The translations under genes were made by a program, and so were the position numbers. Below, in pieces: positions 21,466 to 34,475 of a DNA stretch of 64,000 nt. Source of the DNA: Chelonoidis abingdonii (lineage: Eukaryota > Chordata > Testudines > Testudinidae); contig NC_133778.1 in NCBI RefSeq assembly GCF_003597395.2, forward strand, positions 25,221,738 to 25,285,737, given 5' to 3'. The notes below the pieces were generated by a model, which saw only the letters and a list, made by a program, of their open reading frames with translations, was not told the DNA's origin and made no database searches. Position 1 is the stretch's first letter; each line of letters begins with the position of its first letter.

Positions 21466-23369
21466 AGTTTGTGAGACCTCTAGTGGCCCTTACAGTTTTC
21501 TGTATTTCAGAAGCCTCTAAAACCCTGCTAGAGCAGCAGGGTATATATGTAGCTAGTCCTTGTATGTTGAATATAGCTATTTGGTGTGTACAGTGCCTGT
21601 GTGGTTGCCTAATATTATGTTGTGTAAAGAACAAGAGACACAACAGATTTATGAAAAGAAGATGCAAAAACTTTTGTTCCACTCATTGAGATATGTCAGA
21701 AAAACGCACCATTTAACCCTCATTTCTTGAAAGCCCAATCCAGAGAAATGCTGAGTGCTATAAGCGTCAGTGGGGGTTGCTGGTGGACAGCACCTCTCAG
21801 GATCAGGTCCTGAGTCTCTCTAATATGGGAAATGTCTTATGAGCCATAATCTCAGTTAATCCCTTCTTCCATCCAGCCACATTTCCAGTTGCCCCCTCCA
21901 CTGCCTCTATTTCTCTGCCATTTCCAAGCCCACATGCAAAACTATCAACAATCCAGCAATCAAATTTTCTGTTGCTCCTCCAAGTCAATTACACTGACAA
22001 TGACTCCATCTGCCATAATCTGTAAAACAAACAGGGAAAAGAGCTTACAGAGAGAAGTAGAATTGCAGACGTGACATTTAAATAATTGTTTCATGCAACA
22101 GATAGCCTTTTAATTCCAGAGAAAGGGTTGCCCTGAGATAGCTTAATATTTGAAGGGATAGATTTCAAAATAAAATAGACTTATTAATGGGCTTACACCT
22201 TTGCTTGAGGAGGAAAGTGGAGGTGGGAAGAGGCAATCATGATCAGTCCTAGAAGGCATTTTAAGGCGCATATGTTGAAATGATTTAGAATGAGAGAGAC
22301 CCAACCAAGTAAACTTGCTGAACAGAGCATAGTTTTGGCTGTCAAATGAAGGCAATTTGATGGGGTGAGAAAGATACTACTCTGCTTTACCCCATTTAAG
22401 TACAGTACGTTTCAGATATTTCAGCCCTGAAGTTTCATCCTAACTTAACACAGGTTTGCTATAAAAGTACATGTATACACATATACAATTTGCTTAATAG
22501 CTGTATCACTGGTTTGAAAACACAGAACCAGAACTCACTTATTGGTCAGGCAGCATTCAAATCAGCATTTCAACTCCCTGCTCCATCTTTTGGATTGAAA
22601 ATTAAACAAGAATTATATTGTTACCATTTATAACTTTATAGTTGGGTTTGTGTCAGCACTTCCACTAGGAAACCCATATTGTCAGGGATTTTATTATCAA
22701 GGCATAAAAATTTGCTTCAGGATGATGGTTGGCAGAAATACTTTCAGCCTGAGAACAATTTTTTTTTAGCTATTTCTAAAGCAACTGCATTGATTTCATT
22801 TGCAGATATATGACTGTAAATATAAAATAATAAAGATAATTACAAATGTTCAAGGTTTCAGCATCTTTTGTGGTATTGTACAACTCAGAACTGCCACTGA
22901 TTTAATCATTGAAATTGGCCATTTGTTATTGTTAAACAAAAGTAATTTAGAACACACTAATAACTAAAAAATGACTAGGAAATTAAACTGTGCAATACGG
23001 CTAACTCACTCTGGGGTAAACCAGAATTGTTACGTTGACATGAATAGAGCTGTCAGCTGAGGGTTGGGCTTTGTGAAGGACACACATACACACAAAACCA
23101 AGGCACACTCTCAGTCCTTCAAACTGATCTTAAGCCTTGGTTTTTAACAGTCAAACACTTCTTCTTAGGCAGATGTAGGTAAAATTATTTTTTTCCATTT
23201 CACAGCCTCCTACATTTAGACTATTTTTTTTTTTTTTTTTTACAAAATCTCAGGATACTGGAAAATTTTAAGGTTAAAACATATGAAAAATATTTTTTGC
23301 CTGGAAATTTGCAAATGCGATTTTTTTTTTAAACAAGTGGAAGGAACAGGAGTAAGTGGTGGGAACCTT
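21466..23369. other. No recognised gene or repeat
   Basis: Overlapping 72- and 84-codon open stretches on opposite strands at 21428-21689 lack motifs. An 18-base poly-T is near 23225. Confidence 0.35.
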
Positions 23370-23430
23370 TAGGTCTCATAGTCTAGTGGCCTGAGCACAA
23401 GGCTGGAAGCCAGGCATTTCTGAACATCTC
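23370..23430 (+). repeat. tRNA-like SINE head
   Basis: CATAGTCTAGTGGCCTGAGC followed by AGGCTGGAAGCCAGGCATT resembles the box A part of MIR/CORE-SINE tRNA heads. Short and diverged; the box B part is not convincing. Confidence 0.4.
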
Positions 23431-23439
23431 CACCAGTCA

Positions 23440-23835
23440 GTGACCTTTAAAAACACTTTCCCAACATTACTAATATATGCCTCACCATACTCCTATAATG
23501 TAACTATTATTACTAAAAGAACAGGAGTACTTGTGGCACCTTAGAGACTAACACATGTATTTGAGCATAAGCTTTCGTGAGCTACAGCCCACTTCTGCAG
23601 ATGCATGGAAAGCTTACGCTCAAATAAATGTGTTAGTCTCTAAGGTGCCACAAGTACTCCTGTTCTTTTTGCGGATACAGACTAACATGGCTGCTACTCT
23701 GAAACTATAATTACTCTTACTTTGTAGAAAGGCTCAGAGAATTTAAGTACTTACTAAAGGCCAAACAAAAAGATATTGAGAGTCAGGATTAGTCCCCTGG
23801 TTTCCCGAGTCTAGTCTGTCCCATGTCTTTTCAAA
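23440..23835 (-). mobile_element. MIR/CORE-type SINE, split by a PLE insertion
   Basis: In antisense the left part reads CATTACTAATATATGCCTC ... GTAACTATTATTACT. The right part resumes with TTTGTAGAAAGGCTCAGAG, AATTTAAGTACTTACTAAAG and GAGTCAGGATTAGTCCCC. Joined, these follow the normal antisense MIR order. Bases 23515-23702 are a PLE foldback, flanked by near-identical 13-bp copies of the MIR target. Confidence 0.7.
23515..23702. mobile_element. Penelope-like foldback insertion with 13-bp TSD
   Basis: The left half is the PLE terminus in antisense (GAACAGGAGTACTTGTGGC ... CATAAGCTTTCGTGAGC). The right half is the same terminus in sense (GGAAAGCTTACGCTCAAATA ... TGCGGATACAGACTAACATG) and ends CTGCTACTCTGA. 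The target AACTATTATTACT (23502-23514) is repeated as AACTATAATTACT (23703-23715), 12 of 13 identical. So the whole foldback went in as a unit, into an existing MIR. No coding sequence. Confidence 0.85.
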
Positions 23836-26833
23836 ATGAAAATGTCTTTTAAAACTGAATTGAAAACAGTTGTTGTAGTTTGTACCACAAAGGCATAATG
23901 GGGAAACCTATTGTTGTAACCACACATTCTACCTCCTCTAGCTTCCATTTCAGTCCCCTTAGTTCTACTGTCCCCAAAACATCCCAGAAAAAGATAACTC
24001 CTTAACAACATATTACCTACAGAATTATACATAGATACTAATGGCTTTAACTATTTTTAAACCACTGTGTAAAGTTTCAATATGTAACATTTTATAAAAA
24101 TAATTATTCATACATTTTGGCCATTGAAAAACATTATGGGACCCCCCTCCTCCAATAATGACCAGAGAAAGCTGCCAATTTGGGGATTAATGTCATAAAG
24201 GTATTTAAAGTATGTATGTCAATAAGTGAGGGCACAGATTCAGATCCTCATCAGGATTATTTGCTCAATCAAAGATCAGGGCCCCATTTGTTAAGTACTG
24301 TGTTGACATGAGAAGATGGTCCTTGTCCCCAAAGTATGCTCAGTGCTAGGTTATGAGAAGAGGCATCTGCAAGGTGACACAAGCAAAGTGGGGGGTAACA
24401 GCGGAATTAGAAAAATTATTGGTTCTGAATTTTCACAAAGTGAAAATGCCACAACGTCCTTTGTCTGTGATGATATTGATTTCCACCATTTATCACTTCA
24501 CTTATTTCTTTTTTAAACACTTTTCTCTCTCTTTTCATTTTTTTTTCATTTGGCACAGGGCCATCATATTCCATACCATTTCTTCTTTGGAATTGCTTTT
24601 CTTAACTTTTATGATCTTGCTGACAAAGGAATTTAATTCCCTTCAAATCGTTTGCAATTTCCTGGTCATCTTCATCCATATTTTTCAATCAGCTTCATAT
24701 CATCTTTGTCATGTATCAGTCCTTTGTATGTGAGTCTGACAACCTGTGCATCTATTGGCCATAAATTCTGCTTTGTAATAAAAATCTATCAAAAGTTTTA
24801 AGACCTGCGGAAATCAATGGCAAAAATGATCTGCTCAGTTTAATGTAGAGCATACTACCCAAACCAGAGAAAAAGCAATGTTTAATAGTCAATAGCGTGT
24901 GTGGCTTCTAACATCCATTGAAAAGGAGGGTGGCAAAAACTGTGATTGCTTTACTGGGGATGGTGAAGGGCAATGAACTATTTGTTCTATTTGAGCATCT
25001 GTAGTATGGGCCAGAGTATTTGTAACTCAAAGTCCATAAAGATACACACCTACACACAATCCTTTTGTGACAGTGCCAAGTATATTTGGGTATCTACTCT
25101 AACTTTCAATATATTATCAGGCTACTACTACTAGTGGTAATGCTAATTAAGGGTTGTATTTCTGTTAGAGTCTATCTGGTATCACATGTTTCACAGCATG
25201 TTTTCGCTCCAAGACTGAACAGTAATCCAATACAGAACATGAACTGTAGTATATGTATGTATAGAACTTACTGACAAAGATCAATGTATATTCTAGGATA
25301 TTCCTGGTATTTAAAAAAGGTAAACTATTATTTACTTTACTGAGCAGTAATTTCATCACTGGAGGCATCACCTTAACTTATGTTTCCCAGTGTCCTGCTA
25401 AATAGTCACCAACTCTGTAGCACAAACTGCAGATATGATCACTCTGGTTTCTCTCTCAGTAAGAAGCAATTGATCATGGGAATCTTTACACCATCCTAAC
25501 TCATGCAACTTTCCTCCAAACCTGGAAAACTGAAAGTTTCTAGAACTGGAAAACTCCAGAATTGACTTCATTGAGTGGAATGGAAGTCTTCCTAAATAAA
25601 GGCTCTTAGGTTTATATGTTAGTGGATAGACAAATAGGGCTTCCTTCTGATTTACACTGATAAGCTCTAATGCATGAAAGTGCACAGCACAAATATGAAC
25701 ATAACTCCTAGCACTTTGCTCCATTAAATTGCTTTACTTTCCATTGTCCTAGAAAACAACCGATGAACAGCAACGAGACTGGTGTCTCTTATAATATACA
25801 AGCTAAGGCAAACTAATAAAATATTATACTTAGCATCTGGAAAAACATCTCCCACCTCCAGAAAGAAGAGCATTATAGGTGTGTTATGATATTATTTGAT
25901 GAAGTTAATGAAAGGAGTAGTTTGCTTATGAATCTGTCATGGAATGAGTTCTCTCTGTGGAGGCAGAAAATCCATTTAGCTAACATCATTCACAGATGGC
26001 ACTGAAGTGATGTGCCACACACCTGTGTCCTGTGCTACAGTCGGTGAAGCCCAGAAAACTGGCTTTTCGGAAGGAAGAGTTTCTTCCCCACTTTAAAAGT
26101 CACTGGTGCTTTTAGTTATAGAAAAATAAAATAAAATAGAGGGTTTGGGGTAGAAAAAGATGATTATTTACATTTTTTTCTCCCCTTAGGGTAATGCCAC
26201 CTAAGAAGAAGAATGACCAATAATAAAAATAAATGTATTAGAGTCTTGCCAGTTATTTAAAAAACTCTCTGACTTGCCTTATGAATAAATACAGCATTGG
26301 TCAATTAGAATGAAGTATATGACCAAAGGAGAAAGACCATATCTAAATTAGCAGATGTTTTGTATGGCTTTTGTATAGTAAATCTGAAAACCAATGATTA
26401 TTTATAAGAGAAATAAAATAATCTTGCAGCATTGTTGCAGCAATTCTTCACTTCTCTTTCAGGAGCCAGAAGTGGAGAGGCAGGTCACATCAGGAAACAA
26501 AGGGGCATGGAGGAGGGAGGAATAGGCTGTATATCAGATGGTGGGGCCAATGGCTAAGATCAGACAGGAGGGCAGCAGTAGGTGATTGACCAGCTACAAT
26601 GGTGAAGGAGATGAGGTGTTTCGAGTGTTAGTCGTGGAAAGGGTTCTGGAGCTACAATTGCAAGAGGTCCTGGATTATATGAGGGAGGATTAAGGAGGAC
26701 CAGAAGGTAAGGAGGGAGGCATGGTTCTCGTGAGGTGGGTTCAGTGGTATATATTGAAAATAAACACGGTTGTAAATAGCTTCACATTGTAAATAGCGTT
26801 CTCTGATGAGAAAGTGGGTGTTTTCTGATCATA
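23836..26833. other. No recognised gene
   Basis: A copy of the dispersed palindromic motif is at about 24787-24830. A purine-rich GGAGGAGG tract runs through 26460-26740. Open frames are short and overlap each other. Confidence 0.35.
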
Positions 26834-26841
26834 CTGCTATC

Positions 26842-28528
26842 CAGAGCTGGTGCAAGGATATTTTGCGCCCTAGGCGAAACTTCCATCTTGCGCCCCCCCG
26901 CAATCACATACATTATACACAATACACGGTCACAGAGTAACGGTATAATTTAGAATTTATGTTTCTGCGCTTTAAGTTTAGCAAATTTAGAAACAAGTTC
27001 CTCCAAGTCAATGCTGTGAGCAATGTCATGTTCTAGTGACAAGGTAGATAGCCCAACAAGTCTTTGTTGCAACATTGATGTTCGCATATATGTTTTTATC
27101 AACTTGAGCTTCGAGAAGCTTCGCTCACCACTGGCCACAGAAACCGGGAGAGTCAAGAGGATGCGAAGAGCAATAACTGTGTTAGGGACACTATCTGTCA
27201 GCTTATTTTCCCATATGAAGTTCAATACATCTTGCGGTGATGAACTCCTTTGGACTCGTCTTGCAATAGCTTGCAATTCACTGCACAAGTCAAAGGCATC
27301 AATATCTTTGGATTCACCATGTTGCAAAGCTTTCTCCAGATTCAAGCAATGTTCCATAATTTGCTTTGGTGTTTTATTTTGCAAACTGTAAACATCATAT
27401 ATGAAGCCAAATACTGAACTAATTTGCTGCATCAATGTGAATCTTTCTTCAACCGAATGTATTGCTGTGTCAATGACTGCAAAGTAAAAGTTCACTTTGA
27501 ATTTTTCTTTCGGATCATAAATAGGTTCGTCATCTGCTTCATATGTGAACTGCTTCCTCTTCTTTCTAATACGGATTGGATCTGGTTCAAAAAGTGCCGG
27601 TACATCCAACTCCTCCGCAAGTTCACCTGCATCTACCAATGTTTTCTCAAAGGCTGCGTCACTTCTGCGGCCCACAAGAAACTTCTTGGTTTCTCCAAGT
27701 TGATTAATGGCATCACATATATCAAATTCTTTTGCCTGAAGTTGTTTGCTAGTTATGTTGATCTCAAACAATATGTCATACCACAAAACAAGAGAAACAA
27801 GAAACTTGAAACTAGAAATGGCTTTTGTAAGAGCCTTTGCATCAACTCGTGATGTATTGCCAGATGATCCTGTCAGAGTATTGTCTTCATAGATGTCTAC
27901 CAGAGCATCATAGATGTCACCAATGAAAGCAGGATGGAAAAGCTCCCCCCCAAGAAGACCTAAAACATGATGGCTGGATACATAAACAGACACCTGTCCC
28001 TCACAGGCACTGCCTCATAACATGCCAATTTTGCTCAGGACAGAACATCATAGAGGAATACTATGCATTCAGTGGTCTCTACACTGGCCAAGCAACAGCA
28101 TGACAACTAACCTAACCAGTCCATCCAACTTTTTTGACTGCTTCTTGGGCACTGGTGAGGGGTAGCGGTGCCAGACTGAGCCCGGTGATGGGTGCACTAC
28201 AAATCTACAAACTGAGGCAAGGTGCTGGGCCTAGAGTCCTGCTGAGACTGCTGTCCTGCACCAAGTGGAGCACAGCCTCCATGAGGAGAGCCCTGGGCTG
28301 CCGGGCTGCTGCTGCAGCTTCCTGACCCGGGGACACCCTGGGTTGCTGGGCTGCTGCGGCAGCACGCTGACCCCGGGGGCACCCTGGGCTGCTGGCCGCC
28401 GGCAGCTCAGACTACCTATCCAGCAGCGGTCGCTGCAACCATTTAAAATTTTTGGGGGGGGCACCGCTTTTTGGCGCCCCCAAATCTTGGCTCCCTAGGC
28501 AACCGCCTAAATGGTTGCATCGGCCCTG
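26842..28528 (-). mobile_element. hAT DNA transposon, 1.69 kb, 8-bp TSD
   Basis: The terminal inverted repeats start CAGAGCTGGTGCAAGG at 26842 and CAGGGCCGATGCAACC (minus strand) at 28528. Both ends are followed inward by a CCTAGG block and a GCGCCCCC-type block. The target CTGCTATC occurs at 26834-26841 and, perfectly, at 28529-28536; an 8-bp TSD is diagnostic for hAT. The interior holds one long minus-strand frame for the transposase C-terminal part. The region 28130-28460 is GC-rich and non-coding, at the 5' end of the transcription unit. At 1.69 kb it is shorter than autonomous hATs, so it is probably internally deleted. Confidence 0.92.
26950..28014 (-). pseudogene. hAT transposase, C-terminal part (DUF4371/ZMYM1-like)
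   Basis: The frame is open for ~355 codons back to a TGA at 28015-28017 and has no ATG near its 5' end, so it is the tail of a larger protein rather than a complete gene. From the N-terminal side it shows SSFKFLVSLVLWYDILFEIN (about residue 60), a basic IRIRKKRKQFTYE patch (about 145), FYFAVIDTAIHSVEERF (about 175) and, near the C-terminus, LLTLPVSVASGERSFSKLKL with IKTYMRTSM just after. The last block is the hAT C-terminal dimerisation signature. Missing are the BED/TTF-type zinc finger and the N-terminal catalytic acidic residues. It has no internal stops, unlike the other coding remnants here, so the copy is young or was spread in this truncated form. DUF4371/ZMYM1-like is assigned from memory of these blocks. 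Confidence 0.88.
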
Positions 28529-28536
28529 CTGCTATC

Positions 28537-29157
28537 AAGTGGTAGAATGGTCATTTTCCAACTTTTCCTGTCATTTGACCTTGCTGGAAATACAGGTCTA
28601 TACTGATGAATATTCCCTTACAATATACTGCCTCCCTATCTGCAGCCCTTCGCAAAATGATTTTCACTATGGTGAGCCAATGTTTCTTGGGAATCTTATC
28701 TTATTCTATTCTTGGGAGTAAAAGTGAAATCAACTTTGCAATTGAATTGTCTTTCCTTTTGAATTCCTCTACGGTAATCTACCATTGTGTGGTTGTTTTA
28801 AGCCATTCTCCACTGTTGAGAGTTTGTATCTCCATGTGAACCCTTATTTTGCTCTTATTCTGGTTATTATGAAGATATGCCCTGTAGATAAGTATTATTG
28901 CTAGGATTCAGGTAGAAAATTCACTAATGAGGCACATAGCACCTCACTTCTCCCAGACACTAGATTTTACTGACAAATTTGCTTTTTCCAACCGGTCTTT
29001 ACTCCTTTCAAGCAGCAGGTGAACTATTTCAGTATTGTTATTATTTTAAATATGACTATTCAGTTTTATCATTGCTTGAAGTTAGATGGCAGCACAGTAT
29101 GTGATGGATACTTTAGAAAATTTCCCACAGCTCCTAGATGAATGGATGCTTAGTTTC

Positions 29158-29200
<43 letters not shown>

Positions 29201-30764
29201 ACACAAAGGTTTTGATATGATTAGTGGCATGGGTCAAGAATAACGAGGAGCTGAAATATGGAAACAAATATATTTCAAATTTCTGTGTTCATATTCATTT
29301 TTCTGGAGCTAGTTATGTGTTGGCAAGGATGGATTCTTGGAAATTTCATTTTCTGTTATATACAGGTAGTTACTATCTCCTAAAGGAGCCAAGTTGGCAA
29401 AATAAATTAATTAACAAAAATAATAATTGGCACTGACTTTCTCTATAGTAAATTCTCTGTAAGAAATATAATTTCATTTAAAAGTAACTGCGAGGGAACT
29501 AATGACAGGTGATTGAAATGGAGCTCTGTTGGGGAATAGCAGACCCCATATGCGTCACTTAGAGTATCTAGTTCTTATTTGAAAGAATGACATCACTTGA
29601 AAAATCTGTATATCCAGAATTTGAGAAAAAAAATCCTACATATACTTGCCAGAGGACTTAGCTTACTAGTCAGAGTAAAAAATAACTGTCCTGCCACCCT
29701 ATTCCAGCTCACACTTCCTGAAATATAAAGGAATAAAAGATATGTAAAGTATTGTCAATCAGTTTTCCATTTAATAAGTGGAAAATGTATTATCAGAACT
29801 TAGTAGTATAGCTGGACAAATAGCAGAAAGTAGTCATGTAATGTATTTTAAAAATTTCACCTCTATCTGTCTGATATATTCATCAAACAATATTTATCTA
29901 AATTATAATGTTGGTCAAGTACTGCCGAAAAGCGCTTGTCACAGAAGTTATTCAGGGGATATTTACGATGTTCATCAAATAATGTAGTCACTGAATACTA
30001 TTTGACTAGTTCTACTTAGAATGTCATTTGCTTGTGTGATACCTCCTTTCTCTTCCTGAATTCACTCCAAAGATTTCTTTTTTCCTTCCTGTGATAGATC
30101 GTGACACATCTTTTCCTCAGTTATTCTGTCTGATTCCTCTTTACTCTCTTGTGCTCCACCGCTTTCTCTTGCTTGCTTCCCCTTTCCCTAGTGTATTCTT
30201 TACTTCATCCCTTATATTTTCTCTTCTTTCTCCTCCAATTTTTTCCACCAAAAATCTGTCAAGCCTCCACGTTTTTTCTAACTTACTCCTCAGTTTTCCT
30301 TTTCTTTCTCCTGCTTGTATCCACTTCCATTCATCTTCCTGCTTACACCCATAAGTCTTGACCCATAAGTCTTGAAATTTTGCCATCTATTTGATAGCCA
30401 GAGGATTAAACCCAATAACTGCAGATTTATATGACAGATGGGAGAGAACCCATCGGCTAGGGGCTACACACAAGTCAGAAACCAAAGCTCCCCCCACAAG
30501 GGTGGTAGATTCCTCCCAGCATACTGTCCATTGCTTGAAGTCAAGCTTCCATACCAGCCTCTGGATAGTGGGTATAATATATGAAGCTTTTTAGAACCAA
30601 AGACTTTTCTACTTAACTCTGTTTTATTGTTAGCTCTTCCTCCCACTCCTACCCCGTTTGTCTCTCTCACTTACTGTGTCCAGCCCTGCAATGAGATACC
30701 TGCAGGTGCATCCCATTGATGTCAAAGTGAGGGCTCCATGTGGACCCCTGCACCTTTCATTGTA
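28537..30764. other. No recognised gene; one GT microsatellite
   Basis: A (GT)19 run occupies 29161-29198. Pyrimidine-rich sequence at 30050-30360 (CTTCTTTCTCC words) gives overlapping Ser/Phe/Leu-rich frames that I regard as composition artefacts. Confidence 0.4.
29161..29198. repeat. (GT)19 microsatellite
   Basis: Nineteen uninterrupted GT units, followed by ACACAC. Confidence 0.97.
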
Positions 30765-30905
30765 GCATGTCTTAGATTGTGAACACTTTGGGGCAGAGAT
30801 TATCTTTTTACTTGTTTGTATGGTGCATGACTCAGTGGGGCCCTGATCCTTGAGTGGGGCTCCAAGAGACTGCTCTTATGTCAATCATACCTAATAAAAG
30901 TGGAG
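30765..30905 (+). mobile_element. MIR/L2-type tail
   Basis: TTAGATTGTGAACACTTTGG, GGGCAGAGATTATC, TGACTCAGTGGGGCCCTGAT, GAGTGGGGCTCCAAGAG: the sense 3' tail shared by reptile MIR-like SINEs and L2-group LINEs. Confidence 0.65.
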
Positions 30906-31214
30906 CTGCTAGGTCAACAGTCAGAAATCCACAGCAAACATGGGCTATAGAGCTCTTTGAGGACAAATATATGGCTTGAGAGTAAAAAAAACCATACACA
31001 GTTGGAACTGACTTTGCCATCTTGCATTCCCAGTTCAGCTCCCACATATGTCTTACCACCAGAATTTTTTTTGTATGGTTCATTTAGAAACATAAAGGGT
31101 ATTTTGAATATTGCCTAGCTGATGCTGTTGGTGGATGAGTAAAATAAGCATGTCACATTATATTTGTTTGGTTTTCTAGTCACTTTTACTTTATTACTAT
31201 TTCTACTTCTGATT

Positions 31215-31290
31215 GTATATTAAAAGTGCTTAGCAACCCCGGTCATGGACCAGGACCCCATTACGCTAGGTGCTGTACAATTCATGTGAT
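31215..31290 (-). mobile_element. MIR/L2-type tail, antisense
   Basis: GGTCATGGACCAGGACCCC, TTACGCTAGGTGCTGTACAA: the same tail as at 30765, in the other orientation and truncated. Confidence 0.6.
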
Positions 31291-31689
31291 TCTTATTTGT
31301 GTTTGTTCCTTGCATTATTTCTCCCTTTCCTTTTGCTTACCAAACTTGTGTGGGCACTTAAACAAAATATTTTCTTCTTGCCTTTACATTCAGTTTCCTG
31401 TGTGTGTTCATTTGGGGTTTTTTTTTTCCTAGATGGATTTTAACACCTCATGCCTAACCTGCCATCAGTGACACATCTAATCACTAGGTTGCTTTTTTGT
31501 GCTTTGATATCACAGCAGGCATAGCTGTCTCTCTCTGGAGAAGATTGCTGACCCCTGCTATCATTTATTTTATGCATAAACTGTTGGTAAATAATCATAA
31601 AATAGTCCTAATACAGCACTCTCCTAGCAAGTCTAGGATTCCAGGTTCTAATACCAGCTTTAGTTTCTCCTCAATGATTTTTCCATTAG

Positions 31690-32020
31690 TTCCATACAGC
31701 ATATCACTGAAGCAAATGAATATATTTTATTATTTGTATTGCAGTAATGCCTAGAAGTCTCAGCCAAGGCCAGGGTCCCACTGAGCTAGGCACTATACTT
31801 ACACAGAGTAAGGAATAGTCCCTGCCCCAAAGGGTTTTAACTCAAGTCAAAAAGACAGAGGGTGAAAGAAAGGCAATACTGTTATTTCCCATTGACAGAT
31901 GAAGCACTGAGGCATAAAGAGATGAAGTGATTTGACATGGACCAAACACGTCTGTGACAATGCTCAAAACTGAAACCAGGTCTTCGTAGTCCTAGTCCAG
32001 TGTCTTAACTGTAAAACAAT
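31690..32020 (-). mobile_element. MIR/CORE-type SINE, near full length
   Basis: In antisense: GCAGTAATGCCTAGAAGTC, CCAGGGTCCCACTGAGCTAG, AGTCCCTGCCCCAAAGGG, then CCATTGACAGATGAAGCAC, AGGCATAAAGAGATGAAGTG, and a tRNA-head-like CCAGGTCTTCGTAGTCC ... CCAGTGTCTTAAC at the right. The order tail-core-head is complete. Confidence 0.75.
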
Positions 32021-34329
32021 CATCACTCTCTATGATACAAAGAACTTTTATTGCTGAGGCAGTTGTACCCAAACAGAAGGGTATCATAGTAATTGTGTGT
32101 GTTTTTAAAAACGTGTGTATGCAATGCTGTACAGATGATTTGCAGGGTAAGGGGCTACTCAACAGAAAACATTCACAAGGACTATGTACCACTTAAGCCC
32201 ATAACGAGTTCTTCAGAGTGTGAATTTCAGCCATTATGAACAAAGGGTGGTAGTCTAGACTCCAACCCTTAATAAGCAATGTGGTGTGTCAGAACAATAG
32301 TTGCTTATTAATTTTCACACCACGCCTCTGTCTTCATTCAGTAATATGTCACACAGACAGTCTATGATAACGGTTAGCATTTTAATTACTTCAATTTTCT
32401 TGAAACATACTTAAACTTGAGGTCAAGTGAAGGTCACCATTTACCATAGCTATGAAAATATCATCTGTGTCAGAGGTTCAGATGCAAGAAGACAGTGGTG
32501 GCAAAAAGAGAAACCAGTCATTACAAGGCAATGCTGTCAGTGGATCTGGATCTGGGACTTACTTAATATCTTAGTATTCTTTGAACTCACTCACTTAGTA
32601 TTCTTTGAACCTTAACCCTGTCAACTGTTTCTACTCCCTTGTTAAAGAAGGACATGAATCCATTGCCTAAATGTGGACCTATGATCTTTACCCCATGCTG
32701 TAAAAGCATTTAAGTCCAAGTCCTACTAGATTGTTCAGTTTCATTTTCATCCATGCCAAAATAAAGCTGAGGGAGCATGGTCAGAATTAAAACTCAGGTC
32801 ACATTATACTTAACACTATATGCCTGAGTGGCTACTTTTAAGATGCTTCTGAAACAGTTTAGATTCTTCAAAGGGCAAAGCTAATTAACTCTCCATCTTT
32901 GGTGGCTGTTCAGGTGAAATCCTGTGGTATTCCTATACACTAGTCCAAACTCTCTCTTTCGCTTGGGCCCCAATCTAGCGAGCACTTATATAGATGTGTG
33001 CTCCTAAATATGGCAGTAGCCCCATTGACTTCAGCAGTATCTGGATCACTCCCCTAATGTCCAGGGCTGTAGCTGAGCTGCTGTTGAGTTCATGAAGGTA
33101 TTATTTCTTTGAGCCATTACTGGTCGCTCATGGAATTTTTTTTTAAGTATCAAGGAATCTCTCCAATTTCAGGAGCAGCTATTATAGCAGCTTGAAAAAA
33201 AAAATCAATTGGCTGTTATCTGCCAGATACCACAAATCTCTCAATGGATGCCAACAATCTGTAATAATTTATAGCCATACACAACCAGATACCATCTAAA
33301 ATGCAGACCTGTGACACAGAGATTTGAAAGTAGATCTCATGAACTTATGCTCTGAAATCGAGACCTCTTTGAACTACAGGAGAATCTCTGCTAGTTGTCA
33401 GGGCTTATTTCCTCTTTGTAAGAGAGTCCTGGGGAGTTGAGATACATAGACATTTGATTAAGTCTGATTCTATCCAGTGTAAGGCAGTGGTAAACGTACT
33501 TATTAGACAGCTCATTCCAGACTGCAAGCTTTTAGCCCATTATTATAAGTCACTAAGATATACCGCATATAACAACACATTCTGATCTTCAAGAAATCAG
33601 AGTGTAGTCAGCAGCAGCAGCTATATGAACTTCAGTGAGCATTCATGTGTACTAAAGGAGAATGCAAGCAAAGCCATGTATGCCCACTGACCACATGACA
33701 GCTGCCACATGCCACATTATGAAGGCCAGATTGTGCTCCCTAGATCAATATTCAGAAGATCTTCTCTGCATGCAGATGAGGACTCAGTCACCTCTCTTGC
33801 ACCATCTCCCGCCTCAACATAAGACCCTGTGGAAGTGCCTATACACAGTTTGAGATCCCTGTGGTGATAACCATTAGCAGGCCAGAGGCAGGAAGGATTT
33901 GAATGATCATTATCACTGGAAGGCCCCTTCTGGCCTTCTAGAAATTGGGTGGAAAAGATAGTGCAGACCCAAGCTGTTATTTTCCATGTCAATTTTTTTT
34001 CTGCATTAAATAGGGCTAATCACTATGTATGGTTGCACATCCTGTCCAGCCACGGGGCTTGAATTGGTATAGAATTAGAGGTTCATTTTAGTTACCAAAA
34101 GAACATCAGATGGGGTCTAAATTATTATTAATTTAGGGATAGGTTGTCAGTTTAACAGACATTTAAGACTACAGCAATTGGCACTTGACTCACTTTCATA
34201 ACACAGTCAGAGATGTATATGGTTTAATCAAGCTAAAATCAGGAGTATTCTTGATTTCTAATCTTGGTCCTGTTCTGGTGGGTGTGATATGTCTGCCTAG
34301 GTAGACTGATAATCCAAGCGCCTTCTGTG
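32021..34329. other. No recognised gene or repeat
   Basis: Stop-dense; a 91-codon minus-strand stretch at 33717-33992 lacks motifs. A fragment of the dispersed CCCATTGACTTCAG motif is at about 33018. Confidence 0.35.
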
Positions 34330-34475
34330 GCTTCAACAAGTAACTTAACTTCTCTGCCTCCATCTTCCCATCTGTTAATCATAATTATTAGTGTTATTAA
34401 TTTCTGAGCATCTAAAAATGTGCTAGGAATTTTGAAGAAATGGGTAAAATGAGGATGATAAATAATCTCTACTTT
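34330..34475 (+). mobile_element. MIR/CORE-type SINE fragment
   Basis: CAACAAGTAACTTAACTTC, TCTGCCTCCATCTTCCC, ATCTGTTAATCATAATTATT: the core block of a sense MIR-like SINE. Confidence 0.55.

Noticed and set aside
27023..27852. Plus-strand open frames of 122 and 142 codons
   Set aside because: They are shadows of the minus-strand hAT transposase.
28134..28498. Overlapping GC-rich frames and a possible CpG island
   Set aside because: The segment is the 5' non-coding part of the hAT element; frames occur on both strands with no motif.
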